Below, piece by piece: positions 35,787 to 49,488 of a DNA stretch of 64,000 nt (position 1 is the first letter of the stretch; every line of letters begins with the position of its first letter). This DNA comes from Hyalella azteca. Lineage: Eukaryota; Arthropoda; Malacostraca; Amphipoda; Hyalellidae. The stretch is from positions 1-64,000 of the forward strand of contig NW_025944736.1 in NCBI RefSeq assembly GCF_000764305.2, given 5' to 3'. The notes below the pieces were generated by a model, which was given only the letters and a program-made list of their open reading frames with translations, had not been told where the DNA came from and made no database searches. The position numbers were made by a program, and so were the translations under genes.

Positions 35787-37062
35787 ACGACGCCTTCCAA
35801 TAGCCCATCGCTAACTCAAGTGGCCCTAGCGAGGGGACGACCGAGACGCTTCTTGGCTCCAGCCACTGAAAGAACTCTTACATTTCTGCTTATATAATAT
35901 TTTTTATTTAAACTTCTATTTCTATGCTTCAATATTCTTTTTGATTTATATTTCTGCTTCTATATTTTATTCATTTAATATTAGCGGTCTCTACTCTCTT
36001 CCTAATTTTCACTACATAGAATTTTTCACTTCGCATTACGTTAACTGGATGCTTCGTCTTATGCTATAATATATTGAGTTTTCAAGCAAAACCTAATAGA
36101 AAATTTCAACGAGAATATGATTGACCTATGGAAATGACCAGTGAGTCTTTCGTAGAGCAGTACACAACAATTTTAAAAAGTATTTGATAGTTGTTACGGT
36201 AATCTGTTTCAATTCATTATTCAGTAAATTTAAATTGTTTTATGAAGCTTGAGGAAATGGAGTAAGTTTTCGCGTCTAGTAGCAAAACTCTTTTAATTTC
36301 AAATAACGATGCTCTGATTATCATTAAAAATTATGATATCATATTATTTTAAGCTACTACTTCATACTTGAATATTCCTATGTCGGCATAAACAAGTGGA
36401 GTTAACAAATATCTCAGTTTAGATCACTTCTCATCCCACTTGTTTCGTTTCTACCTCCTTCTACCAAATTCTAGATCGGAATTTTTACAAAATTGATATT
36501 CAATGCCAAAAAAAACTATTAGATAGGAAACTCATTCGTCGATTGTGGGAATGATATTTAATTTCATCTTGATTTCACAAGCATAATTTTTGCTAATTCT
36601 ATTTCAGATATTTAATCTGATAACAAGATAAAACTAGAGCAGCAATTTGAAAATTTCTTGGCTAACGTTTGCTTCATATACCACCGTTGTTACAGTTATT
36701 GTGCTGATTGGTATATATTGATAATTATCATTTCTTTCAAAGCAATAATTTACTAAAAACATTCATTACTGACTGTTCCAAAAGATATATTGCCTTGATT
36801 CGATCTGTCATTGGAAAATTTTAGGGCATCTAAATTTACGCCTTTTTAATAAGCAGATATACGTTTCAGAAATTAATTCATAAAATTTAATTGTAAAATA
36901 CATTTCTCCAATTAAATTTTGAAAAAACAATTTGCAAATAAATCATTGATTCAAGTTGAGGAGAATGCTCGAAAAAACACTTTCATAAATTGTCGTTAGA
37001 TGAAAGCAGCGATGTTCTTCCATATCCGCTGCGGCGACGTGCAGAACTCCAACGATGCTCTC
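35787..37062. other. No recognised feature
   Basis: AT-rich. Base composition rises in GC just before the promoter at 37063. Confidence 0.4.
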
Positions 37063-37098
37063 TATAAAAGCCGCAGCATCCGACAGAGTCCTTCAGTG
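37063..37098 (+). promoter_or_regulatory. TATA box plus arthropod-type initiator
   Basis: TATAAAAG (37063-37070) is followed by TTCAGTGTG, with the initiator core TCAGT at 37093-37097. The A of TCA is 32 bases from the first T of the TATA box, the spacing expected of an arthropod RNA polymerase II core promoter. The surrounding 150 bases are GC-richer than the flanks. No coding frame begins nearby, so the transcript would need a non-coding first exon. The next plus-strand coding exon is TMTC exon 1 at 44605, which has an acceptor just before its ATG. That link is inference. Confidence 0.5.
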
Positions 37099-38998
37099 TG
37101 CCGGGACGTCTCGCCTCGGCTGCTGGAAGTGGGTTAGTGTCACGCTTCCCCCTGAGCTGCAGACCCGTTCTTGCGTACGTTTTGCAAAGAAGATTCCAAT
37201 AGTTTGTTAGATAAAATCTAAAATAGATTCATTTTAATACATCGAGATGGTTTTAGTTTCTCCTGTAGAGTTCAAGTTGAACCGGGATTGGGAGTTGAAA
37301 ATTTGTGTTTTGAGTTGTTATTTGATTCATGAGTTAGGACTCGAGGCGTTCGGAGCGTGAGTAATTCTCAAGCATCACGCGCAGTAGAATGTTTGCACCT
37401 TCCTCAAAATTTACCCGATCGTTTAATCGAATAATGGTTTAATTTTAAATTTAAATTGGCAGCGCCCCCAAAATAGATATTGATTAATTCTAGACTAGCA
37501 CGTATATGAGCCATTGGTGAATAATAATCATAGGTATAATAACGTTCGTTGAACTATTGTTCCAGGCAAACACCTTTCCTGGATTACCGAAGAGATAGTG
37601 AAATACTGGGAGCTACATCCGTAGAGTCCTGTACTCTAACAAATAATTGCGCAAAGTTGGGTAGCAAGGTCAGAATTTTTTTTTAATTATTATTATATCA
37701 ATTATGTTAGAATAAAACATAGTAACCCTTAATCGGGACACAACTGTGTTGGTGGAATTGTGGACGTTAAACAAGTTTCTGGGTGAATGCAATATGTCAT
37801 GAAGTCGCATTAATGGAGTTTTATATGAAGGAAATAATAATAATGGATCGCAATAATGGAGTTTTATAATAATATAATTAATTAATAATAATTATAATAA
37901 TCGTAATAATAATAATCGCAATAATGGAGTTATATATGAAAAACGCCGATACATGAAGTCGCAATAATATAGTCATAATGGAGTCAATAATGGAGTCAAT
38001 AATAATTCAAGCAAAGGTCATTTTCACAACTCCTCTATTGATTCACTGTACACATGGAATAAAAAAAGAAAACTCCGGTCTATCTCCTTAACTCTGCTAA
38101 AATAACTCAACTATATATTTGTAAAATATGACAAAATATAAAAAAACATGAGTGCATAAATTTCACGCAAAACAGAGAATGTTTGTTTTCACATTCGTTC
38201 TGTTGTCATTTCGTTATTAAGTTCGTCTTCTTTTGCAGCATAGACCATGCAGCTTATCAATGCGACAGTTAATTGTTTCTATATTAGCATAATTATTGAA
38301 TAATCATATAGAGTAGACAGTGAATGTTTATTTGATGCTGAATTGTTAGTGAAAAGTTTTTCGTTTTTTCACGCCTCAGAAACCTTGGCTGTCCGTTAGA
38401 TGATAGGGCGCTACTGGGGCGGTCCCTCGGAAACATCCCTCAAGAAGCACGTGGGACGATGCTTGGTCTACCCACTTGTTTAGTATTAAATATACTAATC
38501 GAATTAAGAGAAAGAGACTCTTAGGATTGCTTGAGAGCAGTTTTACATGGTCATTTTAGTTCAGCATGGTCACTTATTATTTGGTCACTTATTGTACCAA
38601 TGTTTCATACCGATATATTGAACGTGTATAGATTAAACTGACATTTCAAGGAAATAATAATGTTTCAAGGAAAAAATTTCTTCAGAGTTCGCGCTGAAGT
38701 TATTCAATATTCATGACAGGTATCATGACAGGACTAAATTGGTCGTAGGTAGTAATAGTAGTTTTTCAGTACACACCGAGTCGAGGAAAATTACTGGGTA
38801 AGTTACCAGTGAATACGATTTAAGTTGTCAGAAGTAGAGTGCGGATTCACATCTTGTTCATAATTTCAATCTAAAAAAATCGTATTTTTTTAAGCTGCGT
38901 AAATTGCTGCATAGCTGTACAGACTTCATTGTTACGAAAATCCGTTGCTTCTTTTTGAGTTAATCGGTCCTAAAATGCCCACATCTGGACCGGGTTTT
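37099..38998. other. Possible non-coding first exon, then AT-rich
   Basis: If the promoter is real, transcription starts near 37095; the GC-richer stretch to about 37190 would be leader sequence. Low-complexity AATAATGGAGT repeats lie at 37795-38010. Nothing else is recognised. Confidence 0.35.
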
Positions 38999-39342
38999 GT
39001 ACATGTTGGCAGTGCAGGGAGCAGTTGACAGTGCAGGGAGCAGTTGACAGTGCAGGGAGCCGTTGGCAGTGCAGGGAGCCGTTGGCAGTGCAGGGAGCAA
39101 GGAGCAGTTGGCAGTGCAGGGAACAGTTGGCAGTGCAGGGAGCAGTTGGCACTGCAGGGAGCAGTTGGCAGTGCAGGGAGCAGTTGGCAGTGCAGTGACC
39201 AGTTGGCAGTTCAGTGACCAGTTGGTAGTGCAGTGACCAGTTGGTAGTGCAGTGAGCAGTTGGCAGTGCAGTGACCAGTTGGCAGTGCAGGGAGCAGTTG
39301 GCAGTGCAGGGAGCAGTTGGCAGTGCAAGGAGCAGTTGGCAG
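38999..39342 (-). repeat. Minisatellite, 19 bp unit, open in reverse frames
   Basis: Some eighteen copies of GCAGTTGGCAGTGCAGGGA and variants. Because the unit is 19 bases and free of stops on the minus strand, overlapping frames of 122 and 148 codons result, with a 19-residue period (SLHCQLLPALPTAPCTANC). I treat these as repeat artefacts, not genes. Confidence 0.9.
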
Positions 39343-39649
39343 TGCCGAGGAGAACATTCCAAGCCGCGCCTCACAAAGCGCCGTTGAGAAATGAAATCAC
39401 CGTCTGGAACGCCCAAGCGGTCAAGTTTGGTTATAAATTATTTCAATAGGAATAATTCGGGCCAAAACTGCCAACGTGCTCCCAGTCACGTAAGTCATAT
39501 ATTATGGCACCCGTCGAATTAATGCCGAAAATTTCAGCTCGACCTTGTGTGCGGGAAGGGTTGTTCCTCTAAGCTGCTGTTGGGTAGAGCTGTGAATCGC
39601 CGAATGTTTATTACCAGGAGTCTAATGTAAAACGTTGAACTACTAGTAA

Positions 39650-39817
39650 TTAAAAAATATAACTCAGTACTCACTGCAGTGAGTGACAGAGAGTGCATTT
39701 TCTCGTCGACGAAAATTTGAGGTCACGGACGGACAGACGGACGGACAGACAGACAGACGGAAATGGCGGGCACAATAGTGCATTTTTTTCCATAACTGAG
39801 AAAATGCGCTAAAAATA
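39650..39817 (+). repeat. Dispersed palindromic repeat, copy 3
   Basis: Same family as 28271-28424, with the longest GGACAGACGGAC array (39728-39762). Ends GAGAAAATGCGCTAAAAA. Intact palindromes ACTCACTGCAGTGAGT and TCGTCGACGA. Confidence 0.9.
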
Positions 39818-42800
39818 TTCATTGAAGATAATTGAAAAAATTTCAAAGTATTGCTTGAATGGATTGAAATATAGTGAAACAAAATTCTATTGTAAGTACA
39901 AATAAATTGAGACGAACTGGAATGAGATCAAACAACTTCAGATTTTTGATATTAGCGAGCACTTTCACGTTATGGTTCAGAATGAAACTTGGAACCATCA
40001 GTTAAAATAGCGGTACTTGTTTATCCTTTGTATTTGCTGAAAACTGGACCAATCATTGTCATCCCTACATCGGTTACGATCATGATATGTTTTAACTCGA
40101 GAATCATTGAAAATCTCAGCCAGTAAACGTAAATATTTTTAATTAATTGTAATCCAATTAGTTTCAGAGACAGCAAAATGTTCCTGTGAAATAAAAAATA
40201 AATACCATTGTAATTGATCGGAGATGCAAGGAATATGGGTCGCTTAATGCACAGAAGATGTTGATGATGACTAAGATGATGACTAAGATGATGACTAAGA
40301 AGTAAAGGTGATAAATTGACTTTGGAAGAAGCCGAGTCATTAGCGAAGATTTCTCGCTTGTGATAAAAATTAATATAATTAAAAGAATTTACCTCATCAC
40401 GAATTTTTATTTGTTCATTTATAAAAGGTTGGTCTCATAGGGTCTGATGGGACTTGGGTCTCAGGTTCAGAGGCGAACCCACCTCAGACTGAGTTTCACG
40501 CCAATCACCTGACAATGACAAGATTTTGCTTTACAATATTTTCATTTCGTACGAGACGCTTCCAATAAAACTATGTCAAATGTTTTTGGTCTTATTTGCC
40601 AATGATTTTCTATTTTTAATTTAAGCAGTCAAATGATCCTAATACTTGATGTCTAACAATTCAGTATAGATGGATTTTCTGCTGATTTTGCGGTTTTCCA
40701 TAATTTTTTAGAATCAATCAACACTAACTAGCTCAGGTCAATTAATTCTCTTATTCAAGCTGAAATTATTAACGCATTTTCAACAATACAGCCTTTTGTT
40801 GTCACTCTATTTAATGAGTGTAGAAAACTTTATAAACAAGCATTTAATATGCATAGCCTTATTCTTCAAAAACTTTCCTAGTTGAATAATTGACAGATTA
40901 TTATGAATATCAAGTACATATGACACGAGAACGCTACTTCAAAATCCCCTCGCGTCAGTTTAGTGTCCGTTGAGAAGGTCAATGCTATAAATGAGGCTTG
41001 CGCACGACGAGAAATTGGAACTGGTTCTTGAGATTTAGTAAATTAACAGTCCTAGAAGTTATTCGATGATATACTGAACAAACAGCAGGTATCTTAGGAG
41101 CTTTTTGAAAGCATTTTGCGAAGAGCAGATGACGGCAGCGCCAAAATGTTGGCTTGGGAAAAAAACGGGAAGAATGCGCGGTTTTGTGGAATTGAGAATT
41201 AATTAATTAAAGTTTATTCTCGTACCATTCATAGTTTTCCGCAGCTTCAAGAAATTTAGGGCAATCGTTGATCCAGTACATGGCATTTGATTCGAAATTA
41301 ATGTGTAATTCACGTATGTCACTGTACTCCACTTATTTTATTTTGCTCAACTGAATTTAGGCGTGAAATTTGAAAGAAATTCTTTAATTTAGGAAATAAA
41401 TTCTTCCAATTAGAATTCATCTCAATAGCCTGAAATTTCTTTAGAGTAAATACTCCCCAAAAAATATAAAGAAAAAAAACCTGAACCAATTTTAAGCAAA
41501 TTTTTGATGAATCAATTAATTTATAAGATGCGAGCTTAAGTGGCAGAATAAAAGAAAAGCCTCTTAGCTGATCCTACGAATCGGGACGGGGAAAGATTCG
41601 ATTCAACCGAACAAAAATAATTTCGATATGCAATTTTTTAACAATTTTACTCTGGGGGAATAACTGATATGGAAACTCTAGGCTCTACGCAGCGCGCAGT
41701 AAAAATTTCAAGCGAATTGGAACGGTGGAAACGCGCAGAACATGAAACATCCATTAGGAATTCGTCTAATCTTTCCGTTTATTCTAACCAGAATTGGCTA
41801 TCATTTCAGACTTTTATTCATATAGTGCCACCAGGCTGTGTCATGGGTGTCACCTTTTTCGCGTTGCATTAGAAGTTTTTATCACAAAAAAAAAATAATG
41901 AGAAAATATTCAGAATATATGTTTTGAGATTACCACGTTCTACTTTCACACGGAAAATGAAATTTTTTATATCAGCACCACAGTGTCAATATACGTACCT
42001 CGTAAGTTAAGTAGGGAGGATTTAACAATTAAAACAACTTATAATGAAAGTTGTATCACGGTTTGAAAGCAATGAGCAAGCCTAAAATAAATGTGTTTAT
42101 TAATACCTTTCCATATAGGATGGAATAATATTCGAAGCGGCGCGTGAATTTGAACGTTTTCGAGTCCTTGCTGACGCGCTCATGGAAAACGAGACCGCTT
42201 GAGAACAAGGAAGCCAAGAGCGATATCATAACACATCAATAATTCAGATTCGTGGTGGGAATGGAGCTCAATATTTGTTATGCCTTCTTAATTATTCCAT
42301 GAATACGCTAAGACTTTAAAGGAAATGTTGCAGCTTGAATGATTAGCTTATTGTCTACATGTGAACAAGGTTTGAGATTTGATTGCCACATTTGCCGCCA
42401 TATGATCGATCTGTTGCGGCTGAAAAATATGTAAGTGGCGAAATCTGAATATTTTATCACTGTCATTCTGTATTAGCAGCGTTGAAATGAATAAATTACC
42501 AGCACGATGACCAAAAATAGTAAAAAGACTGTATATTATGACTTGATCAACATTGTTATAGTTCTATCGAAACCTTTATCAATAAGTTCCATTTAAATAG
42601 GAGACCTTGGTAACGTTCTACCGAGGTGCGTTCTGAAGCCATGGCGATATATCGTAGCATGCGCTTTATTTACGCCATTTCTGATAAAGTTTTATAAGTA
42701 TTCGTTCATTTTTATAAGTATTCGCCCCAGTTCATACGGTTTGAAGCTGTCGTAGTTCATGAACTTTATGTCTAATGCATTAGCATTAGACTTTACATTT

Positions 42801-44604
42801 CATTAAACTTCATATTTTAGACTTTGCATTAGCATTAGACTTTATAAGGATAGATTAGATAAAGATAAAGACAAGTTAGACTATGTTTTACAGAACGGAA
42901 GAAATGTGAGCGTTTTCGGCCTCTATGACGTACGCGCATGAGTTTAAAAGTCCCATTAAGGCTAGCTGGGTGTTCAAGGACACCGTTCAAATGTTAATTT
43001 TATTGTACAGTGAGCGAGTTTGTTGTGCTGCGTTCAATGAATGTAGGGGCGCTAAAATCCATATATAATGTTAAGTGGTCCAATCGTACTTACTTGACAT
43101 CAATACAATTGAATTTTGATTGAATGTCTTCTACGAAAAATCTTAATTAATTTTTACATATAATGGGATTGAGCACAGAGAATTGCAATCTACTCTTCGC
43201 TGAGTCTTTCAAAAAATGAAACGATTGAGTTTTGATTGCATACAAGAATATATTTTTTACGAATGAAAAGAATATCGCAGCCGCGAGATAAAAAATATGC
43301 AAGATAAATTTGAAAAAGAATCAAAATGTTTTTGAACAAAAAAATATCACTTTTAATGAGCCCGGGATATTCCTCTATTTATTAATACCTGTGATATGAT
43401 ATTAAATTTTTTAACATTATTTGTATTCATCTACAGCAAGGCTTTCAGCTTAAAAATAATAATATTTAGACTAGATTTCTACTCATAATTTTCTGCTACA
43501 TTTGACAATTTCAACTCGGGGTTTGTACACTGGAATATTTGCTACCTAAAAGAAATTCAACGTTTTTAGCAAAGGTTGGCGTATATTAGCAATTTCCCAA
43601 GCCTTTCTAAGAAAAGCTGTCTCACGAATGTTCTCAAGAGGAGAACGTTGCAGTCAGCGTCTAAATAAAGGGTAGATCTTATTCAGGAAGTTTTGTGGAT
43701 GTTCACTTCGTTAAAGTAGCGCCATTGAGCCTCAAACTGAGCAATCCGTCGTCACGCTGACTCATCATTTCCCGCAGCCCACGATCCGTGAAGAAAGTTT
43801 AACAACGTAAGGCTGGTGCCACAGACCTCGTACTAAGTTCACACACTACATTCTGAAGTTAGAATATGTACCGTCTTTGTTGTTTTGTAAATGAGAGTTT
43901 GAAATGGTCTGTGCACAACGCACTATACAAGGTTCACGGCACACAGGAGAAGCAATCACGTATAGTTGTAGAAAACGTTTAATCGGAATTTCTGATCGTC
44001 AAAGGACTTAAAAAAGAAAGGTTGGAAATGAACTTTAAAGCATTCAATCACCAATGTTAAGAACATTCTACTTGTGTTAAAAATATTAGCCGGGCTATAA
44101 CAATCGGCTAACTTCCTCGCTTAGAAAAGCATTTGCATAGATGCGATGGTTGTAATTTGGTTTAAAAAGCTAGACTTATTATGAAAGGTTAGGTGTAAGT
44201 GCGAGCTCTTTCTTTAAAATAAGGCAGTTATAATATGCCGAATAATTTTTCAATTGCAATTTCAGATATCAATCTGAATTTCAGATATTTTTGTTCAGTG
44301 ACTTAATGTAATCTGTTATAGTGAACGCCGGAAAGACTTTGAATACATCTGTGATATTTGATGTTGGATATATAGTTATGCACAAGTAATAAGGAAGTTA
44401 AATAAACAACAATAAATAAATAAATTTAAATAAACACAAGTTAAAAAAGGAAAAAATTGATTAATTTGCCCACTAGAATTATAATGGAAAAAAATGCTAC
44501 GAAAATAAAAATATTTTCAATATGATTCACGCAATGAACCCTGCTGCAAGTTTGCTTAAATCAGTTGACCTTATTTAATTCAACTAAATTAATTCAGTTG
44601 AAGC
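39818..44604. other. No recognised gene upstream of TMTC
   Basis: 4.8 kb of AT-rich sequence. GATGATGACTAA repeats at about 40262-40305 and a duplicated GCATTAGCATTAGACTTTA (about 42778 and 42826) are the only structure seen. The last bases, AATTAATTCAG before TTGAAGC and the ATG at 44605, form a possible splice acceptor, suggesting that the 5' untranslated region continues in an upstream exon. Confidence 0.45.
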
Positions 44605-44864
44605 ATGGCTTCAAGTCGCTTTACAAACGAACGGACTAAGTGCCTGAAGCTTCACTGCGTTGTGCTGCTGTCTTCTGTCGCGGTGTACCTGAACGGCCTC
44701 TTCGGCGACTACGTTCACGACGACATCAGTGTTATCGTCCAGAACAGGGACGTGCAAGGGACAACGCCACTTATGCACGTCTTTGTCAACGACTACTGGG
44801 GACGGAGGCTCGATCATCCGCTGTCGCACAAAAGCTATCGTCCCCTCGTCATCCTTAGTTTCAG
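44605..44864 (+). CDS. TMTC-family protein O-mannosyltransferase, exon 1
   Basis: TMTC proteins are ER multi-pass GT-C type enzymes that transfer mannose to cadherin-type substrates. The ATG opens a short cytosolic tail, a membrane helix (about residues 14-32) and the first lumenal loop with the acidic pair YVHDD (Asp 39-40), the expected catalytic DD. This is followed by VQNRDVQGTTPLMHVFVNDY and the family signature SHKSYRPL near residue 75. The exon ends in phase 2 at TTTCAG before GTGGGT and joins exon 2 to give SFRLERW, matching the family FRLN. Start choice rests on the only upstream in-frame Met and an acceptor 11 bases before it. Confidence 0.9.
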
Positions 44865-47523
44865 GTGGGTCCCGTAATCTTCCTAAGTTTTATACGCGTG
44901 TCGGCAAGAATTCAATTGTGTTTTGCCTAGGTTGACGAAGTACGCTGCATTCAGCCACTGCTAAGGATGGTATAAGTAAATTATAGCAAATTTGGCTGGA
45001 CAGTTTCTTCTTGTATAACTCAAAGCTTTCGGTAAGGCTTTCTTGAAAGCTTTTGATTGATCCGCTTTTGAATTGGATTGAACATGCTGCTTGAATGTCA
45101 CGACGAAAACCGCTTCACTTTATACAGAAAAAAGGCCGTCGTTGTTTTCATAGTTTGCTAGTTTCCTGTTGTCAATTGGTAAATGCTATGTGCATTTATC
45201 AGTTGATGTGAACGGAAAATGGTTGACAACGCCATCAGGTATCTCCGATCACCAGCTTCGTTACATCCTCTACTCATCGCTCTTTTTGGCCCAAAATCTA
45301 AAATAGGAAAAATCTCAATCAGGTAGAAGTTTAACTGTTATTGATTGCATACCATCCTTCATTGTATGAGGTGATAAATTCTAACGTTTTAGGCTCAGAA
45401 TTCTGAAAATATAGAGTAAGATAACTAAGTATAACTCAAATATGGCATGAGTATTTATGGTATGCTAGCTTGTTCATTGGGATGCCAAGCGCTCACTGGG
45501 TATATCGCCTCATAGCTTGTCCGCCTGACTCAGCAGTTTAAAAGTTTCGAGCTTCGACCAGCAGCTTTATCTCAAGTTTACCATGGAAGCGTACGAATCC
45601 ACCAGGGTGCTTGTAAATCGCTCTATAATCATTCTGGATCCTGATGAGAACTGTTTTGTCCCCATGTTTGTTCCCCCTTTTGAGAACCTTGCATCAAATT
45701 ATCAACGAAATTATATAATTAAAAAAAATCACAAATCAGGCAATAAAAAGTAATGAAACAGAACATGACCTCTGGTTTAATCGTGAGGCTCAAATTGTTC
45801 ACTCAAGTGGCATCAGCTATTACATAGTAAATTAAAAACACATGAAAATAAAATGCAGAATGCGTAAACTATTAAGTACGTTTGTGCACAATAATAATTC
45901 TTGAAATAAAACACTAGAAGTTATGCTATTAACTTTGAAATCTTGCCGAATTTAATACTCTTTGTCCTGAAGTACAGCATATGTAATGAATATTTCATGT
46001 CATCCTCAGTTGCTGCAATTAGAGGTTCTAGGGAATGATTTATATTTGCTAAGAAAATTTAGCATTACATTAGACTTTGTAAACAATGAGTGATCGAGGT
46101 ACAGGTACATTTTCGAGATCGAGGAGAACAACAAGTACTTCAATATAACTGCACTATTTTTTGCTCAATAACTCATAGATCCTAAATTCATTTCTTTATT
46201 TCTTTCCATTAATACTTTTCAGCGCTGACTTGAATTTTACCCTGTAAACGAATGAATATTAAATAGTTGTTATCACGAGACATGAATATTTCTGGAAATT
46301 TCCAACATTTCAATGTTTACTTTGAATTGTAATTCTCGGTTTAAACCTTGATTTTAAAAAGTTCAAAATTTATGCAGTGAAAAATTGCGAGCGGCTCTCT
46401 TAACAAATTGCTTATTCATTGAACTCTGCGGAGTTCCGATCGACATATGAAATGGATATCAAAAAATATTCCGCTGTCGAACCCTACGCTCCAAACTATA
46501 CAAAATGTACAATATTTCGACTCGTACGAGTCGGTTTCCCTCGATAAATTTTCGAAAACATGGCAATGCAGGAGAATGTCAGAGTTACTGTCAGCCGCTG
46601 CAGGCGTAGCTTTTGAAATAAAACTTTTGCAAGGAGTTTGTTTTGAGTTTTGGGACAATAGTTTGACAGAGATATGTGGGTTATAATTTCCACTAGACAT
46701 GCAATGCAATCAAATCGTATAAATGCTCCATACGTTCGTAAATGAAGGAATGAAAATGATGTAAAATTAAATAAAAATGATGTAAATAAATTCCTTTTGT
46801 TGAAAGTGATGTAATCTATATGAATTGAACGAAACTAACCCTACTAAATTTATTGCTTCCCATATCATCCTTTCCTAGTTAGGACGAAATTAGATGCCTG
46901 TCTCATGCACGTATCATTTGTTGCTTCATTCATTCACGAAAAGATTAAACTATTAAAGAGTATAAACTTTATTGTATTATTTTTCGACTTATATTATTCA
47001 CTTTTCTAGTAGACATTGATAACTTCATCGTTTTCTTCAATAAACATAAATCTTCTTCTCGAATATACATCAATCATATCTTCTTGAAAGGGCATGGATC
47101 ATTTCATCACTTTCTTAAAAAAGCATAAACGATTCAACTTTTTACCACACATAGACATCATTAATTTCAGCGTTTTATAGATAAACATACATAAATTCTT
47201 CTTATCTTAAATATTCACCAATCATCAATAGACATACAGAATTGCTGATTCACATAACCTTTGAGCACCGCTATTTGGACATCTCTGTGCCATCAGATCG
47301 AAGATTCGTTGACCCAAAAAGGAAGTTTTAGCTGTAAAAATGCTGTCGAAGTCTGGGGAAATAAGTAACATTCGATTAGATCGAAGCTTTTTTAACTCGA
47401 AAGCAGAATAATAGCTATAAAAATGCTGTCGAGGTCAGGGTAAATAAGAGCAATGTAGCATTTTAACTATTTAGATTGTCATACCAATACAGTAAATGAA
47501 ATCTAGCATTAATTGCTACTCAG

Positions 47524-47704
47524 GCTGGAGCGATGGCTGTTGGGACGGAGTGAGCCTAGACTGTCCCACGCTGTCAACTTGCTGCTGCACTGCGCGGTGG
47601 TCTGTCTTTACACCCACGTGCTGCTCAGGGTGCTGATGCTGCCCTCTACTGCCGTGCTGCTCAGTGCGCTGCTGTTTTCTGTGCATCCCGTGCACACCGA
47701 GGCC
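47524..47704 (+). CDS. TMTC exon 2
   Basis: Flanked by acceptor TTGCTACTCAG and donor GTGAGT. It encodes LERWLLGRSEPRLSHAVNLL, then a membrane helix (HCAVVCLYTHVLL), a second helix and the family motif LLFSVHPVHTEA (family FAVHPIHTEAV). Phases 2 in and 0 out match the neighbours. The intron before it (44865-47523) holds only unconvincing frames. Confidence 0.9.
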
Positions 47705-47751
47705 GTGAGTCAAGCACTAATTTATGTTTGCGATAGAACTTAATTATATTC

Positions 47752-47838
47752 CTTTACATTCTCAATACATATTTCTTTACATTATCAATTCATATTTCTT
47801 TACATTCTCAATACATATTTCTTTACATTCTCAATTTG
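47752..47838. repeat. Tandem repeat, about 28 bp unit, in TMTC intron 2
   Basis: Three to four copies of TTTACATTCTCAATACATAT and close variants, starting 48 bases after the exon 2 donor. Confidence 0.8.
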
Positions 47839-49129
47839 AATAGAAAGTTTTTGTATTGAATATCAACTGATTGCCCTGCAACGAATTCGTCGCATAGACA
47901 AAATTTCAGAAAATTTTAAATTTTGTTGTTGCTCTCGACGAAAAATATTAATATTCGCCAGTTGATATGATAATGATATTAATCATTCACGAATACGATC
48001 ATCAATGTGAATTCATTCACTTTGATGATCATTATCGATTAATTAAGCATTTGTAAAAAATTACCCGTAAGACTATCCCGATTTATATTATATTGAAGAT
48101 TTTTGCTTTTTACATTAATGCATTGATATTAAATCCATGATTCTCATTGTAATGTTCTCTAAAATAATTTGATTTTTCTAAACAAAATTTGCATCTTTTA
48201 CTTTTGAAAGTCAGTGCATAATAATTCTTCGCGATTGTGAGGAATGTTTTTCAAATTTGTTGCTTCGACAGGTTTGAAAGCACGACAAAAGTTTGCATCA
48301 TAAAAACAAGCTAAAGATAAAGACTTCCATTAAAATAATTTAGCTTATTAATAACATCCCATAGCACAATGTAATTACCCGTTGCTGCCAAGATATAATT
48401 AACGTCAAACTTTATTTTGGATGCAGGCTTTATTGCGAGACTTTTGAAGATTCTTAAAGCAAAAACCTCTCTCAGCGAAAGGGCGGTTGTGAACTGGTGC
48501 TCATGCATTGATTCCAACTTATGCTGTGCATTACATGCACTTAGACACCGCATCCGCGTTAATTTAACACACTCACAGTGTCTACATGGCCAAGCAACTA
48601 TGATCCTAAGAGCCATGGAACAAAATTTAGCGCCTCGGCGCTCATTTGCAACTCGATGCTCTGAAAAACGAAACACCCAAATGATTTATATTCTGAATTG
48701 ATTATTTACTCCTGACTTCAATAAGGGTGGCGAGTCTCCGATATCCGGAGGCTATCAGATATTCTCTTGCTTAAAAACTCTCCTGATGATTCAATACTTG
48801 TGCATATCTTTTGGAAAATTGCTTTTCTCCTGCAGAACTATGGCCTAAAAACACTGCATATTTATACTGCAGCCAGTTTCAGATTTATGGCTACGTACGA
48901 CGCCTAATTAACCGTGCAAAAACTTTAATTTTATTGACTGGAACTTTTTTGTTGATAGTTTTTGCAGTTATATGAAACCGTCGACAGCTTAATGAGCTTT
49001 ATTCGCTTGCTGGATACCACCATTCACAAATTAATTGAAAAATGTCCGTAGCCAAAATATGCTGAGTGTATCCCACTTACCAATTAACTGAAGAAAAATA
49101 ATAGTTCTCCAACCATTTGAATACGTTAC

Positions 49130-49465
49130 TTTTTTCAATACTTCCCTTTAATTTCACTTCTTGCTGTTTGTTTGTTTGCCTGCTACAAATCTTATAATCG
49201 ATATTTAACACACTTATTTATACCTATCTAATCAATCGGAAATTTTGCACCCTTGCGGAAAGTCACAGACAATACTTAAATCAATTGACAGAATAAATAA
49301 TTTCGAGAATTTAATTTATTTTGAATAAATAAAATAATTATTTTAGGTATTTAAAAATAATATGAAAAAAGTAATTGTATATGTGTAACATCGGAGACGC
49401 TGGCCTCTTTAGAACTAGAAGTTTTGTCTTTAAAAAGTAATTTTTAAACCGCATATTATTAATAT
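49130..49465 (+). repeat. Dispersed AT-rich repeat family B, copy 1 (TMTC intron 2)
   Basis: Contains TTTCACTTCTTGCTGTTTGT, CTGCTACAAATCTTATAATC, TTAACACACTTATTTAT and near its end GTAACATCGGAGACGCTGG. The same ordered blocks recur at 58365-58850. It ends 24 bases before exon 3. No coding content; unknown mobile element family. Confidence 0.7.
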
Positions 49466-49488
49466 TTTCATTGTAACATTGGGTTCAG

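Noticed and set aside
35595..35897. 100-codon plus-strand frame with eight-residue repeats
   Set aside because: It follows directly from the 24 bp minisatellite and has no homology or gene context.
38970..39416. 148- and 122-codon minus-strand frames
   Set aside because: They are produced by a stop-free 19 bp minisatellite; the predicted protein only repeats the unit in three phases.
48311..48701. Frames of 94-121 codons in TMTC intron 2 as an extra exon
   Set aside because: Exons 2 and 3 already join in phase and complete the HTEAV..GRAD signature, leaving no room for an insertion.
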